Below are positions 32,155 to 42,872 of a stretch of DNA of 64,000 bases, in pieces. Source of the stretch: Cordylochernes scorpioides (Eukaryota > Arthropoda > Arachnida > Pseudoscorpiones > Chernetidae). Position numbers and translations under genes: made by a program. The stretch covers positions 42,826,406-42,890,405 of the forward strand of contig CP092877.1 in NCBI GenBank assembly GCA_030710605.1, in the 5' to 3' direction. How positions within the stretch are numbered: the first letter of the stretch is position 1; every line of letters starts with the position of its first letter. The notes under the pieces are model-generated. The model was given only the letters and a program-made list of their open reading frames with translations, was not told where the DNA came from and searched no databases.

Positions 32155-33732
32155 GTGAAAAGAAATTATACTTTAAAAATGTCTTCAAGTATGTTTGAGA
32201 GATTTGACGAAAATCAAGAGAATGTTGAGAATTATATTTTTCGCTTGAAGCAATTCATGCTAATTTCTAAAACAAAAGAAGACTTTAAGACGCCATTTCT
32301 GATATCAAGCATCGGACCTAAATATTTCGGGATCTTGCGAAACTTAGTTTTTCCGGAAGAAGTTGATCAAGTTCCCTTTGATAAATTGTGCAGGATCTTA
32401 TTGAAACATTTCAATCCTAAGACCAATATAATATATGAAATATTTGTATTCCAGAAAATGGATCAAAAATCGGGCGAGGCAATTTCTAAATATATAATAC
32501 GCCTAAAAGAACAGGCTCAAAGGTGTAACTTTGGAGATTTTCTGCAGGAATCACTAAGAGACAGATTTGTGGCGGGCATCATTGATACACCAACCCAAAA
32601 GAAGCTGCTACAGGAAGAGGGATTAACTTTTGAAGGAGCATTAGACATCGCTCTGTCTGCGGAGTCTGCAGATAAAGACCTACACAACCTCAAGAGATCC
32701 GAAGATGCCCATCGGTCCCCACAGCATCTTCATGCCATCAATAATCCCTGCAAACACTGTGGTAAGAACAATCATCTACACTATAATTGTTTTTTTAAAT
32801 CAGCTAATTGTAGAGTTTGTGGTAGAGTAGGGCATATTTCTACTATATGTTATAAAAAAGACAGTTCTGCCCGTAAATTGCCCAGAAATTCCAAAAATAC
32901 TTTTAATAAATTTAAAAAGCATGCTAATGATAATAATCCTTCGGGATCTCAAAATAATTTATCATTGAATAATATAAATTTACATCCTCCTTTGACTGAA
33001 ACAGTATATGTAAATAATATAAAATTGTTGGCTGAAATTGATACTGGAGCAGCCATTACTACATTAACTAAATATGAGTACTTTAAATATTTCAAAAATG
33101 TTAAATTAAATAAATGTAATACAGTCTTGACCGGCTATAGTGGCTCTAAAATACCTATTTTGGGCAAGGCTAAATTTGATATAAAATTAAGAAATGTTTC
33201 TAGAACCATTGAAATACTAATAACTAATTTAAATTGTTCTAAATTTCTCTTAGGAAGAGATTTCCTTAATCTTTTCAATATCTCATTCAATTATTTGCAT
33301 AAATTGGACTCTTTTAGTATAGATTCACTTTTAAATGATTACGGGTCCATTTTTGAATGCAAATCTGACCCTATTAAAGGTATCAAATGCCATCTTGATG
33401 TAAAAGCCTCCAAATTCAATAGTCAATATGTTAGCGGTAAATTTAAAGTGGATGAGACTGTGAAGTTTAGGTGGATTACTAATGGGCATCCCTCTTGGTA
33501 TACAGGAAAGATAATTAAAATACTAGGAAGGAATGTTTATTTAATAAAACAAGGTGACAGTAAAAAAAAGGTTCATCAAAACTACATTAGAAAAATGTTG
33601 CCTGGTAAATCACATCCCACTAATATGAATGATGCTGAACGTGTGCCAACTCCAATCTCGGAGGAGAAAAGTGTTACAACCCCCAGGTATCCTCAGAGGG
33701 AGCGCAGATGTCCGCAGAGATATGGAGAGTAA
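32155..33732 (+). CDS. Element C Gag-protease fused to integrase tail
   Basis: Intact 525-residue ORF. The listed start at 32155 is not an ATG (GTG); the first ATG in frame is at 32179 (MSSSMFERF). Residues ~1-180 are a Gag core. Two zinc knuckles follow (CKHCGKNNHLHYNC and CRVCGRVGHISTIC, both C-x2-C-x4-H-x4-C). The aspartic protease has EIDTGAAIT and FLLGRDFL. After about residue 400 the pre-RT segment (GSIFECKSDPIKGIKCHLDV) runs straight into an integrase C-terminal domain (KVDETVKFRW, RNVYLIKQGD, VHQNYIRKML). RT, RNase H and the integrase core are thus removed in frame. Gag and the protease look functional. Confidence 0.93.
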   Translation: MKRNYTLKMSSSMFERFDENQENVENYIFRLKQFMLISKTKEDFKTPFLISSIGPKYFGILRNLVFPEEVDQVPFDKLCRILLKHFNPKTNIIYEIFVFQKMDQKSGEAISKYIIRLKEQAQRCNFGDFLQESLRDRFVAGIIDTPTQKKLLQEEGLTFEGALDIALSAESADKDLHNLKRSEDAHRSPQHLHAINNPCKHCGKNNHLHYNCFFKSANCRVCGRVGHISTICYKKDSSARKLPRNSKNTFNKFKKHANDNNPSGSQNNLSLNNINLHPPLTETVYVNNIKLLAEIDTGAAITTLTKYEYFKYFKNVKLNKCNTVLTGYSGSKIPILGKAKFDIKLRNVSRTIEILITNLNCSKFLLGRDFLNLFNISFNYLHKLDSFSIDSLLNDYGSIFECKSDPIKGIKCHLDVKASKFNSQYVSGKFKVDETVKFRWITNGHPSWYTGKIIKILGRNVYLIKQGDSKKKVHQNYIRKMLPGKSHPTNMNDAERVPTPISEEKSVTTPRYPQRERRCPQRYGE

Positions 33733-33771
33733 ATATATAAATAAGGGGGGCCAAGCCTAAGAAGGGGGAAT

Positions 33772-34122
33772 TGATGTATATAGTTGTTCATTTGTTTTAA
33801 ATAAATATTAAATTGATGTATATAGTTATTCATTTGTTTTAAATAAATATCAAATTGATGTATATATTTGTTTAGTTATTTTGCATATTTTTCATCTGTG
33901 AATTAATCTTATAATTTGGTCTATGAAAATAAAAATATTGGACCAGTGACCAAAACAAACTGTAAATAGATCGCTTAATGTTATATAGTATAGTATAGAG
34001 AATGGTTAGGCAGGATATATATATATATTTAAATGTTATGCTTGTGTAATTATAATCTTAATTGAATAAAAATATTTAAATTATAATTGTATTCTAAATC
34101 TTAAATACCAAGCATTAAAACA
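33772..34122 (+). repeat. Element C right LTR
   Basis: 351 bp, identical in length and, by eye, in sequence to the left LTR; followed by GTCGT. Confidence 0.95.
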
Positions 34123-34245
34123 GTCGTTTCGTTGGAATGGCCGGTTTGTTCCTCCATCTTCGCTCTTTCTCGCTTCTATCTGGACAGTCTTCTTACCTTC
34201 TTCGTTGTGTCATTTTTCGTTTTGGTCATCCTGTCGACTATAACT

Positions 34246-35040
34246 GTGGTGAGGTCCCTGTTGACTCTTGTAGAATCCTGTCGACTCTCGCTATACTGTG
34301 GTAACCGAGGGTCTCTCGCTGTAGTATGGTAACCGAAAGGGGCAAACTGTAGTAACCGAGAGGGACAGTCAGGGCGTGGAGAATTTTCCAGTACCTCTCT
34401 GCACCTTGGGAGACCTTTAACAGTTCTCACAGAGTACAGGCAGTCGTGGTCGAGGCAGAGTGGAAAGCTTGGGAATGTCCACACAAAAAAAACGAAGACA
34501 CAGTTGCACTAGGAAAGTTCCATGAACAGATAAAAGTTGAGCTAGGAGCGAAAGATGGAGATAGAAGAGTTCTTACTGGTCTACATTGTCGATGAGGAGG
34601 ACCTTGGTGACAACCGACGAGGGCTCACGCTGATGGTGAAGTGACTGTCAAGTGACTGTATTTTTGGCTAAAGACAGAGGCCTTTTATATATTTTCCGAG
34701 AAAGGGGGTGTTGCATTTCAAAAGATGTGACGAGGGTGGATCAGGGGTGAATTTGAACACGGGCGCCGTGGCAGCTTCCATCTTTGACCTTGTTTTGGGA
34801 CTGCTATATGCTCGATTTTAGACGTTATGACTTCTATCTCTTGCTTCAGCTCAACTCTTTATCTATTGCAGAGTTTTATTTATTTATCCTAAGTTTGTAC
34901 AAAGTACTTTACATATGATGATGTAATGACACATGTTAATCATGCATATAATCATTTACAGATGTTTTTCTATTATACAACATGAAAATCTTGTTATAAG
35001 GTATATACAATATGCGGTAGTTGGTTTAAATTACCATATA
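34246..35040 (-). repeat. LTR-like repeat, copy b
   Basis: Similar to 21037-21750. The 12-mer ATCCTGTCGACT lies 6 bases to its left (34228-34239) and again inside at 34275-34286. On the minus strand this is LTR end CACCACA followed by AGTCGACAGGAT, as in the other LTR elements here. Short TGTRGTAACCGAG words are repeated three to four times near its left end. The right terminus is ill defined in a TA run. Confidence 0.5.
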
Positions 35041-35054
35041 TATATTTATATATA

Positions 35055-35583
35055 TGTAGTATCCCGACGTGGAATGTATTGGGCAGTCGTGGTCGTGGGT
35101 GTGTGATGGGATTCCCGCACTGGGACAGCAAGAGACAGAGGCAGGTCTAGATGGTAACTCCAAGAGGTAGAGGTAGACCACGGACGAAGGCAGTGGACCA
35201 CGGGCGCCGCGGATAGAAGGGGGGTGAGAGGTCCAACTGACCGTATAACGGCGTCGCTCTGAAAACAACTAACTTTTGTCCCATCTTGGGGGGCTTTTAT
35301 ATGAGACGCCCGCATATGTTGGCGAGTTCTGATTGGCTCCTGTAAAATCACGCCACCTGTCAGGCGCCGGGTTGTTTATCATGTCTGGCCACCTGTTGAC
35401 GGGGTGATTGAACTCATTATCATAAACACCTGTTCGTCTGGTCTTTGTCTCCGTCTAGACTACCTTTACCTCTTTGTTTATTTGTCACTTTGTTACAAGG
35501 TCGATACCTATTTTTATATAGAGATGGGGTTATAATAAATATTAGAAGAAGGTTGTGATCTATCTAACTCAAAATATACTACA
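35055..35583 (-). repeat. Solo LTR in a TA run
   Basis: Begins TGTAGTAT and ends ATACTACA, an 8-bp inverted terminus, and is flanked on both sides by TATAT. On the minus strand TATATAAAAATAG near 35515 could be its TATA box. No internal region adjoins it. The GC-rich middle encodes nothing recognisable. Confidence 0.6.
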
Positions 35584-36232
35584 TATATATGTCGAATCCT
35601 GTCGACTTTATGTCGAATCCTGTCGACTTTCTTCTTTAGCTGTGGTATTTCGGTGGTCTGGTTTGTTGTATTGAGTCGTGGGGGGAGATGATGATTGCGC
35701 AGTCGTGATGGTGGTGAGTGGTAAAGCACACAAAGACGAATCACAGGGGAATCCGAGGCATCAGAGAGAGGGAACGAAGAGACCAAGTAGCGGCCGGCGG
35801 GCCATCCACTAACGATCTGTCTGCTACTTCTGTCTGCTATCTGGCATCTAATGAACTGACTTGGCTGCGGGGCAACCCCCTTTTTATATGCTCAAGTGTT
35901 ACGTCACCGGCCGTCTGGCGCCCTGGCGACAGCGGGGCGGTTTACCTTATTTGGCTGCGGGTAATCCTGTTTACGTCATTTTATTGGCGCCGCGTTGACA
36001 GGGTGATTGACCTCATTGTCTGCGGGGTAAGCCCTTTTGGTTTCTACGTTCCCTCTAGATGTACCTCTGTATTTTATTGAACACACAAAAACGATACATA
36101 CAAAGTTAAATTGATTAAAAGAGGATTGGGTACAATGATTAAAAGACCATATTAGAGTAGGGGGTGTAAGAAGTGGTGGTGAGTATTTACACAGGTGTTT
36201 ATGATTCTTAAATTACCATATATATATATATA
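35584..36232 (-). repeat. LTR-like fragment with duplicated AGTCGACAGGAT tag
   Basis: Starts with two tandem 21-bp copies of a TGTCGAATCCTGTCGACTT unit (35590-35631), the reverse of the candidate primer site. An LTR-like body follows, whose left end is TGTGGTATTTCGG (35643). The right side reaches TTAAATTACCATATATA, shared with the other two LTR-like repeats. The body has no real ORF. Confidence 0.45.
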
Positions 36233-36874
36233 TGTCATAATTTGTACATAGCGAGATGCCAACCCAATCCAATATGTATGAAAATGTATGCTTTGAATCA
36301 ATAAAGGACAAGGCTTAACAAAATCTGTGGAGGAAAGAAGGCCTAGAGAGAGCACAATTATTAGTAATTTTATTATCCCGGAACTCGTAAAAGTTCGAGT
36401 TCAACAAATTGTCACTTCCGGGACAGGTCAGAACACGTCCAAATACAAAGAGTTAAAACGAAACAATCAGAGAGCAGCTATTATAGCTAGGAACCTATAG
36501 GGAACTTCCACGTCACACAGGTCAACCAATGAGAAGGAAGAAGTGTTTTCGTTTTAAATTGAGAACGGATAATTGTCAGTAGTTAGCTGGATCCCACCGA
36601 GTTAGCACCTAGCCCTCTGGAGTCATTCTCACCGCCAACCCCCATCAGATAAGTCCAATATTCCGTAATGTAATTGAATAGCCAATAGTTAATCCGCCCA
36701 ACCTCTCAAGCCTTTCTTTCCTCCGATCAGTTGCCTTTATTTCAACAATCAATTGTGTACTCTCAACTACTTTCCCTTGTTGTGTACACCTGTCCGCTCA
36801 GCACCACGACTGCGCCACCATCTCAACAATTACAATCAATCTCCAAGAGTAATATTCACCGGTATAATATTACA
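36233..36874 (+). repeat. Element 2 left LTR
   Basis: 642 bp. The first 30 bases closely match element 1's LTR; the rest is related but diverged. AGTCGACAGGAT follows 3 bases after its end. Confidence 0.9.
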
Positions 36875-36890
36875 GTGAGTCGACAGGATT

Positions 36891-37373
36891 ATGACGGAAA
36901 GACGGGAGCACTTGACGAACGGAAAGGACAAGAAGCTGGCGAAGAGCGAAGCGACAAGACGCACTCTGGCGGCCATCATATGGCAGTTGACGGTTGCCCT
37001 TCAAGGAGTGAGGTCCACCCAACTAGAGACGGCGTTCCGGAGCTCCACCCCCGGGAGAGATGACGCACACGCCGCCGCCCCAGGCAAGATGGACGGGCTT
37101 ACCGCCGGCGCGTGTCACAGCGACCTGACGACGCCCACCGAGGAGTCATCAACCGCCATGCCGTATCCACACGCCAGTACCCGAAATCAATCCATTCGAC
37201 CAAAGGTAGTGCAAATGACCCGAAAGCAATCCACGCGACCCAGGGCAGTGCAAACGGCCAGAATTCACCATCCGATTTCGCGGACAGTGCAATCGGTCCC
37301 GATACAGCACATCAGACGTCCCAAGCAGCCATCCCAAGCCAAAGACGCCCCAGTGGAGACTTTTCGAGACTGA
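36891..37373 (+). pseudogene. Element 2 gag remnant
   Basis: 160-residue ORF starting MTERREHL, corresponding to the N-terminus and the C-terminal basic tail of element 1 Gag, with the central core and zinc knuckle lost. It is out of frame with the downstream ORF: in element 1 the two regions are one frame. Confidence 0.65.
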
Positions 37374-37404
37374 GGTAGTCTCTCCACCCTATGGCGTCAT
37401 AAAA

Positions 37405-39921
37405 TTGACATTGGAACTGTTTCTGACCCAGGACCTACCATGCACCTTTCTAATTGAACCAGACGCAGGTTCGAACGTAGTGCCATATCATTTATACAAT
37501 AGGTTAAAAACTCACCTTCCTAATTTAAGTATTAAAAAACCTTCCCCTGATCTGTCAACCCTAAATGGTTTTACGAAAATAATAGGTAACTTAACTCTCC
37601 CTCTGACAATAGGCCAAATATCCCGTAAGGAAAACTTCCACGTGGTAAATACATCCTTGCTATTTGGAATTCTTACCTTAAAAACTCTTTATCAGTTTAA
37701 ATTAAAATTAGATTATAATAAGGGCACTATTTTCCAACTTGGCGTCCCATTGTCTAACTCTACCTATCACTTTAAACATGTACCAAATGAATGCAAGCAC
37801 GGGCTATGCCAAAACCTGTCCCAAAAGACTTGCACTGCACCCAAATCTTTCACACATGGCAACCCTTGCATGCATCCATTGAACCAGACTCAAATATTTA
37901 CCTGCCACCAATCTAACCCCGCACCACACAACTTCTTTCCTAAAACCAATTGCCAGTACTATATGCCCTCAACTCACAAAGCCACAACGGCTTCCACTTA
38001 CAACCACAAGGCCCAAAACATGCCCATCCCACAGGACAGCTCGCACAACTACCACACAAAGTTCATACGTGACCATACGTTGTCACGCAACAATCACGCA
38101 AGTGTACCTCACAACAAACACGAAATTCACAACAACAAAACACAGATAACATCCATCCAACAGGACGGTTTTCACGCTAACAACACACGCGTCCATACGT
38201 CATCACACAACGGTAACACACACAACCAGCACAACAAGCGCGACACTCACACCAAAAGACGACAACAACCAGCAAAAATATGCACAAACATTAATAACAC
38301 AACCATCCCGTCTACACAAAACATAGAAAAAATTCACACCACCAAACAACCACACAGTCGAAAAACATTGCGATCTTTCCTAAACGCTGTGAACGCTTAT
38401 AAAGAGTTCATTCCAGACCACGCCCGCTTGCGGACGCCACTAATCAACCTTCTAAAAAAGGATGTCATGTGGGTCTGGGATGACGAATGCCAGAAAGCGT
38501 TCACTAGCCTGAAAGAAAGCCTTACCACGCACCCCATATTACACCTTTACCAGGAAGGTCTGCCATGCCAAGTGTACTGTAACACCTCAACACTCGGCAT
38601 TGCAGGCGTTCTTAAACAGGTCTACCCTGATGGGAAGACATACACAGTTCAGCATTTCAGCCGCTCTCTGCGTACTCACGAGCGAAGTTATTCAAACTTA
38701 GAACTACAATGCCTAGCCATTGTGGAAAGTGTGGATAACTTCCGCGCCTGTCTAATGGGCAGAAAGTTTACAATACTTTCTGACCATCCCGCATTGCAGT
38801 GGTTGAAAGGGATCAAAGCCCCGTCAGGCAGATTGTTTCGATGGAGGTTAAGACTGTCAAGATACGAATATGAGGTCCGTAGCATAAATGGAGTACAACA
38901 ATATGAAACGGGCGTTGTAACTCGTATCCCATTTTGTGGCTTTCTAGATGCGCCACTCCTAAAGAGCCAACAGTCTTCTCCACCGGGAAAATCTTGCGTG
39001 ACTATGGATCACAATGGACTGCATACCGTCCCCCGAAAAGGTGTTCTTAAAACTATAGTCCCAAGTTCACTTACAGCCAGACTTCTTAAGTCCGTACACA
39101 CACAACACCACCATCCAAACATCTCCAAGATAACGAGACTCATCTCTTCACAATATTATTGGCAGAACATGACACAAGACATTGCAAAACAGGTAAAAAC
39201 CTGTCCCACCTGCCGATTCGCTAGAAGTATCGATGAATCCCACCAATTTCCACATAAAAACACCGACACAACCCACAAAACAAAACAAAATTCGTACACA
39301 ATACAAACAATGCCGAAATTACATCACCTACGACAGAGAAACGATTACACATCTCCACTTAAACCAATGACCACCATTTTTCCAAAAGAACGATTTACAT
39401 CATTCTTCTCCGATAATAAGAACTGCGAACCTGACAATCATTTAAATCCTACCATTCTGTCCCAAAAACGATACAGGCCACTCCCCAACGATAACAAGCA
39501 GTGCGACATTGAACGGCCAACAATGAATAAGGTTCAAACAGATATTCCAGAACTACCATTCCTAACACCAATATGGGAGAACATGCGTCGATACCCTATC
39601 TTTCATCTGATTTTTGTTATTTGCCTACTATCTCTACCTTATAGATTCATTCCATACTTATCCACCAGTTATATGCTAATCTATACCCTAACTTCTCATA
39701 GAGTTTTCGTGCTGCAAGAGGCAGTTTTTCATATAGGAAACTCCGTCTTAAACTTAGTTTTTCATATAGGAAACTCCGTCTTAAACTCAGATTTTCATAT
39801 AGGAAACTCCATCTTAAGTTCAATCTCTCATATAGTCCAAGCATTTGTAAAACTTCTTATAATTTTAGGAAACATGTTCGCAGAAAATCTAGACAAATTC
39901 CGAGGAGATAGAAGAAACTAA
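37405..39921 (+). CDS. Element 2 catalytically dead pol-derived ORF with membrane tail
   Basis: The frame is open for 838 residues and in fact from about 37220, but has no ATG at its homologous start, so initiation is unclear. The protease Asp-Thr-Gly is replaced (LIEPDAGSN). A ~190-residue Asn/His/Thr-rich linker follows, then the connection and RNase H regions. There YCDAST has become YCNTST, ELECLA has become ELQCLA and YEADLLS has become YETGVVT, so three of four catalytic acids are gone. The RT palm and the integrase DDE core are deleted in frame; CPTC of the zinc site is the last integrase residue set. The end has two hydrophobic segments and an 11-residue unit (FHIGNSVLNLV) repeated three times. 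No stop interrupts this in 2.5 kb. Confidence 0.75.
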   Translation: MTLELFLTQDLPCTFLIEPDAGSNVVPYHLYNRLKTHLPNLSIKKPSPDLSTLNGFTKIIGNLTLPLTIGQISRKENFHVVNTSLLFGILTLKTLYQFKLKLDYNKGTIFQLGVPLSNSTYHFKHVPNECKHGLCQNLSQKTCTAPKSFTHGNPCMHPLNQTQIFTCHQSNPAPHNFFPKTNCQYYMPSTHKATTASTYNHKAQNMPIPQDSSHNYHTKFIRDHTLSRNNHASVPHNKHEIHNNKTQITSIQQDGFHANNTRVHTSSHNGNTHNQHNKRDTHTKRRQQPAKICTNINNTTIPSTQNIEKIHTTKQPHSRKTLRSFLNAVNAYKEFIPDHARLRTPLINLLKKDVMWVWDDECQKAFTSLKESLTTHPILHLYQEGLPCQVYCNTSTLGIAGVLKQVYPDGKTYTVQHFSRSLRTHERSYSNLELQCLAIVESVDNFRACLMGRKFTILSDHPALQWLKGIKAPSGRLFRWRLRLSRYEYEVRSINGVQQYETGVVTRIPFCGFLDAPLLKSQQSSPPGKSCVTMDHNGLHTVPRKGVLKTIVPSSLTARLLKSVHTQHHHPNISKITRLISSQYYWQNMTQDIAKQVKTCPTCRFARSIDESHQFPHKNTDTTHKTKQNSYTIQTMPKLHHLRQRNDYTSPLKPMTTIFPKERFTSFFSDNKNCEPDNHLNPTILSQKRYRPLPNDNKQCDIERPTMNKVQTDIPELPFLTPIWENMRRYPIFHLIFVICLLSLPYRFIPYLSTSYMLIYTLTSHRVFVLQEAVFHIGNSVLNLVFHIGNSVLNSDFHIGNSILSSISHIVQAFVKLLIILGNMFAENLDKFRGDRRN

Positions 39922-41925
39922 AAAATTAACAAATCAGTGCCGAAGGAAAATCACCAGGCCAGTAAAAAAGGTAAAAAACCATTAGTTGAACAAAAACTAA
40001 TTAGGCGGCAGGAAGTGAGGAGGGTAGCTCCCGCGAGGCAATAAAAATATCGACCAGCAATCTCGTGCAAATAGAGAGGGAGTCTTGTTTGTCCCCACGT
40101 TGCTCCCCCGCTTCCGGTCTCTAATTACCATCTCCCCTTCGACCAGCAGTTAAATTAAGGCTAGATGGGGACTTTGTTCCTCCACATCGCCCAGCTTCCG
40201 GTTCTAATTACAGTGGGGGCCCCTCGTCTATTGAGGTCAATTGGGAACCTCTCTGGATGTCATCCCAGTTTTCATTCCCCATTCCAGCTGCATATCGACT
40301 TTTACAAAAATACAATTCAATTGCACTCTCACAAGAGTTAAGACGTTACCGACACTTCATAATGAATTCACATGTCTATTATAATTAATTCTTATTAATT
40401 TTTATTATTCTTTACAGACTTCCAAAAAACGCTACATATTCCACCTACACGTAGATATCACAGACCTTAGGATCTTGACGACACATAGAATTCGTTTCAC
40501 ACATTTCTTACACAAAAACTTCTAACATTTTCCACAATACACACAAAGACAAAAGAAAATTCTACAAGGCATAATTAATTGATGGCGAAAACTAAATGAT
40601 GGCATGTAGATACAAAAACGGGTTACAATCTCACTAATACATTTTCTTTGTTATATATCAATCATTTACATTATTTTCTAAAATTAAAATCAAAACATTT
40701 AACCCAATTTATCAATTTTATTCAATTTCTTATCACTTATTTTAGCAATTATTTACCATTTTATTTACCACCTCTTTACTTTTGTCATATTACCATTTTT
40801 CAACGAAAACTCATTGGTTTTCAGTTAAATTTAGACGTTAGATTATCCTTTATTTTACAAAAACATTTTTTAAAATTATTTTTCTTTTTCTTCATGCAAC
40901 CCAGCATTTTTCCTTTTTTTTTTCTCATACAACAAGGCTTTTTCATTTTTTTCTTTTTCAACCACGCCTTCACTTTGATTTCACTCAACCTTTATATTAT
41001 ATTATTTTTGATTTCTAAAAAGACCTCATGAAATTTCCTCGTTTTCCTTCCCAAACTCGAGCAAAAAAGTAATTAGGCATTTTTCTTTTTCACCAATGCA
41101 ACAAAGCATTTTTCTTTTTTTTTTTTCATCACGCAACAAGGCATTTTTTTCTTTTTCAACCACGCCTTCACTTTGATTTCACTCAACTTTTATTTTATTT
41201 TTATTTTTTGATTTCTCAAAAGACCTCATGAAATTTCCTCGTTTTCCTTCCCAAACTCGAGCAAAAAAGTAATTAGGCATTTTTCTTTTTCACCAATGCA
41301 ACAAAGCATTTTTCTTTTTTTTCATCACGCAACGAGGCATTTTTCTTTTTTAACCACGCCTTCACTTTGATTTCACTCAACCTTTATTTTATTTTTATTT
41401 TTTGATTTCTCAAAAGACCTCATGAAATTTCCTCGTTTTCTTTCCCAAATTCGAGCAAAAAAGTAATTAGGCAATTCATTTCTTTTTTCACCAATACAAC
41501 AAAGCAAATTTGTTTTCTCCCATCACACAACAAGGCATTTTTCTTTTTCAACCACGCCTTCACTTTGATTTCACTCAACCTTTATTTTATTATTATTTTT
41601 TTTTTCTCAAAGGACCTCATGAAATTTCCTCGATTTCTTTCCCAATTTCGAGCAAAATAGTAATTAGGCAATTTTTCCTTTTTCATTATGTACCATAGTA
41701 CTCATTTTATGTTTTCACCATTACAATTTTGATTTCTAGTAATTATAAGCAAACTATATAGCATTAATACCATTATTTTGTTTTATCTCTTATATCCTTA
41801 CCAATGCCTGTATATAACCTCTCTATATCCAATTAATTTTCACAAAATTATTTTCTTTTCTTTTATAGAACTTACTCAGACAAAAAAAAAACCTTCGTAA
41901 ATTCTTCACATGTAGGGGGCGCATC
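39922..41925 (+). other. Element 2 3' non-coding region with ~195-bp tandem repeats
   Basis: Parallel to 15502-17447. ACCACGCCTTCACTTTGATT recurs at 40961, 41159, 41353 and 41551, giving units of 194-198 bp that also hold GACCTCATGAAATTTCCTC and T-rich runs. A purine run TAGGGGGCG lies just before the right LTR. Confidence 0.75.
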
Positions 41926-42258
41926 TGTCATAATTTGTACATAGCGAGATGCCAACCCAATCCAATGTGTATGAAAATGTATGCTTCGAATCAATAAAGG
42001 ACAAGGCTTAACAAAATCTGTGGAGGAAAGAAGGCCTAGAGAGAGCACAATTATTAGTAATTTTATTATCCCGGAACTCGTAAAAGTTCGAGTTCAACAA
42101 ATTGTCACTTCCGGGACAGGTCAGAACACGTCCAAATACAAAGAGTTAAAACGAACCAATCAGAGAGCAGCTATTATAGCTAGGAACCTATAGGGAACTT
42201 CCACGTCACACAGGTCAACCAATGAGAAGGAAGAAGTGTTTTCGTTTTAAATCGAGAA
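41926..42258 (+). repeat. Element 2 right LTR, truncated
   Basis: First ~333 bp of the 642-bp LTR, near-identical to the left copy. It ends abruptly in TTTAAATCGAGAAT, where the 339-bp repeats begin. Confidence 0.85.
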
Positions 42259-42534
42259 TTATCAAGAATGGGTATTTGGCCAATTCTGGAATAATTAAAA
42301 ATCAACGAGAATAGTTGATATTTATTCCGATAGATGGCGCCAGCCATCAGCAACTTTCAGTTGCACGATAAGAAGATGCCTTTTTCTTAATTTATGCACC
42401 TTATCCCAGTACAATGTTACATTTGTACTATTTTTTCACATTGTGTAGCGTCCTCACGCAATTCTGGCCTTAACTACCCGTTTCATGATTTTTCAGGATG
42501 CCTTAATGACCATTTTTTTTGGTCGCTGAGGTAG

Positions 42535-42588
42535 AGCTTGCACCACGCTGATGAGGGCCAACAGCCCGAAACGCGTCCGTGGTTAGCT
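42535..42588 (+). ncRNA. Hammerhead ribozyme A1
   Basis: Core nucleotides are all present: CTGATGA (42548-42554) and GAAA (42568-42571). Stem II is GGGC/GCCC with loop CAACA. Stem I is CCACG (42543-42547) with CGTGG (42578-42582), extended beyond an internal loop by AGCT/AGCT. Stem III is the minimal palindrome ACGCGT, giving predicted cleavage after C42577. This is a type I fold as known from Penelope-like elements and retrozymes. Short stem III forms often work as dimers, which fits a tandem array. Confidence 0.88.
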
Positions 42589-42872
42589 TTTCTTGATTAA
42601 TCAAGAATGGGTATTTGGCCAATTCTGGAATAATTAAAAATCAACGAGAATAGTTGATATTTATTCCGATAGATGGCGCCAGCCATCAGCAACTTTCAGT
42701 TGCACGATAAGAAGATGCCTTTTTCTTAATTTATACACCTTATCCCAGTACAATGTTACATTTGTACTATTTTTTCACATTGTGTAGCGTCCTCACGCAA
42801 TTCTGGCCTTAACTACCCGTTTCATGATTTTTCAGAAGTCTTAATGACCAATTTTTTTGGTCGTTGAGGTAC

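Larger units (their letters stand above)
31755..34122 (+). mobile_element. Element C: internally deleted LTR retrotransposon with Gag-protease only
   Basis: Two 351-bp LTRs (31755-32105 and 33772-34122), identical as far as I can read them, start TGATGTATATAG and end TTAAAACA. A 5-bp duplication GTCGT flanks them (31750-31754, 34123-34127). TGGCGACGAGGA follows the left LTR as primer-binding site, and AAGAAGGGGGAA precedes the right LTR as polypurine tract. The single ORF lacks RT, RNase H and the integrase core. Identical LTRs mean a very recent insertion, so the deleted form can be mobilised in trans. Confidence 0.95.
36233..42258 (+). mobile_element. Element 2: relative of element 1 with deleted RT and integrase cores
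   Basis: Left LTR 36233-36874 (642 bp, TGTCATAATTTG...ATTACA) and a right LTR copy from 41926 that breaks off at about 42258, where hammerhead-bearing repeats begin. The left LTR sits in a TATATA run. Internally it keeps a short gag remnant, a long open protease-RNase H-integrase-tail frame, and the same 3' non-coding region as element 1. Gag core, RT core and integrase core are deleted. Confidence 0.92.
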
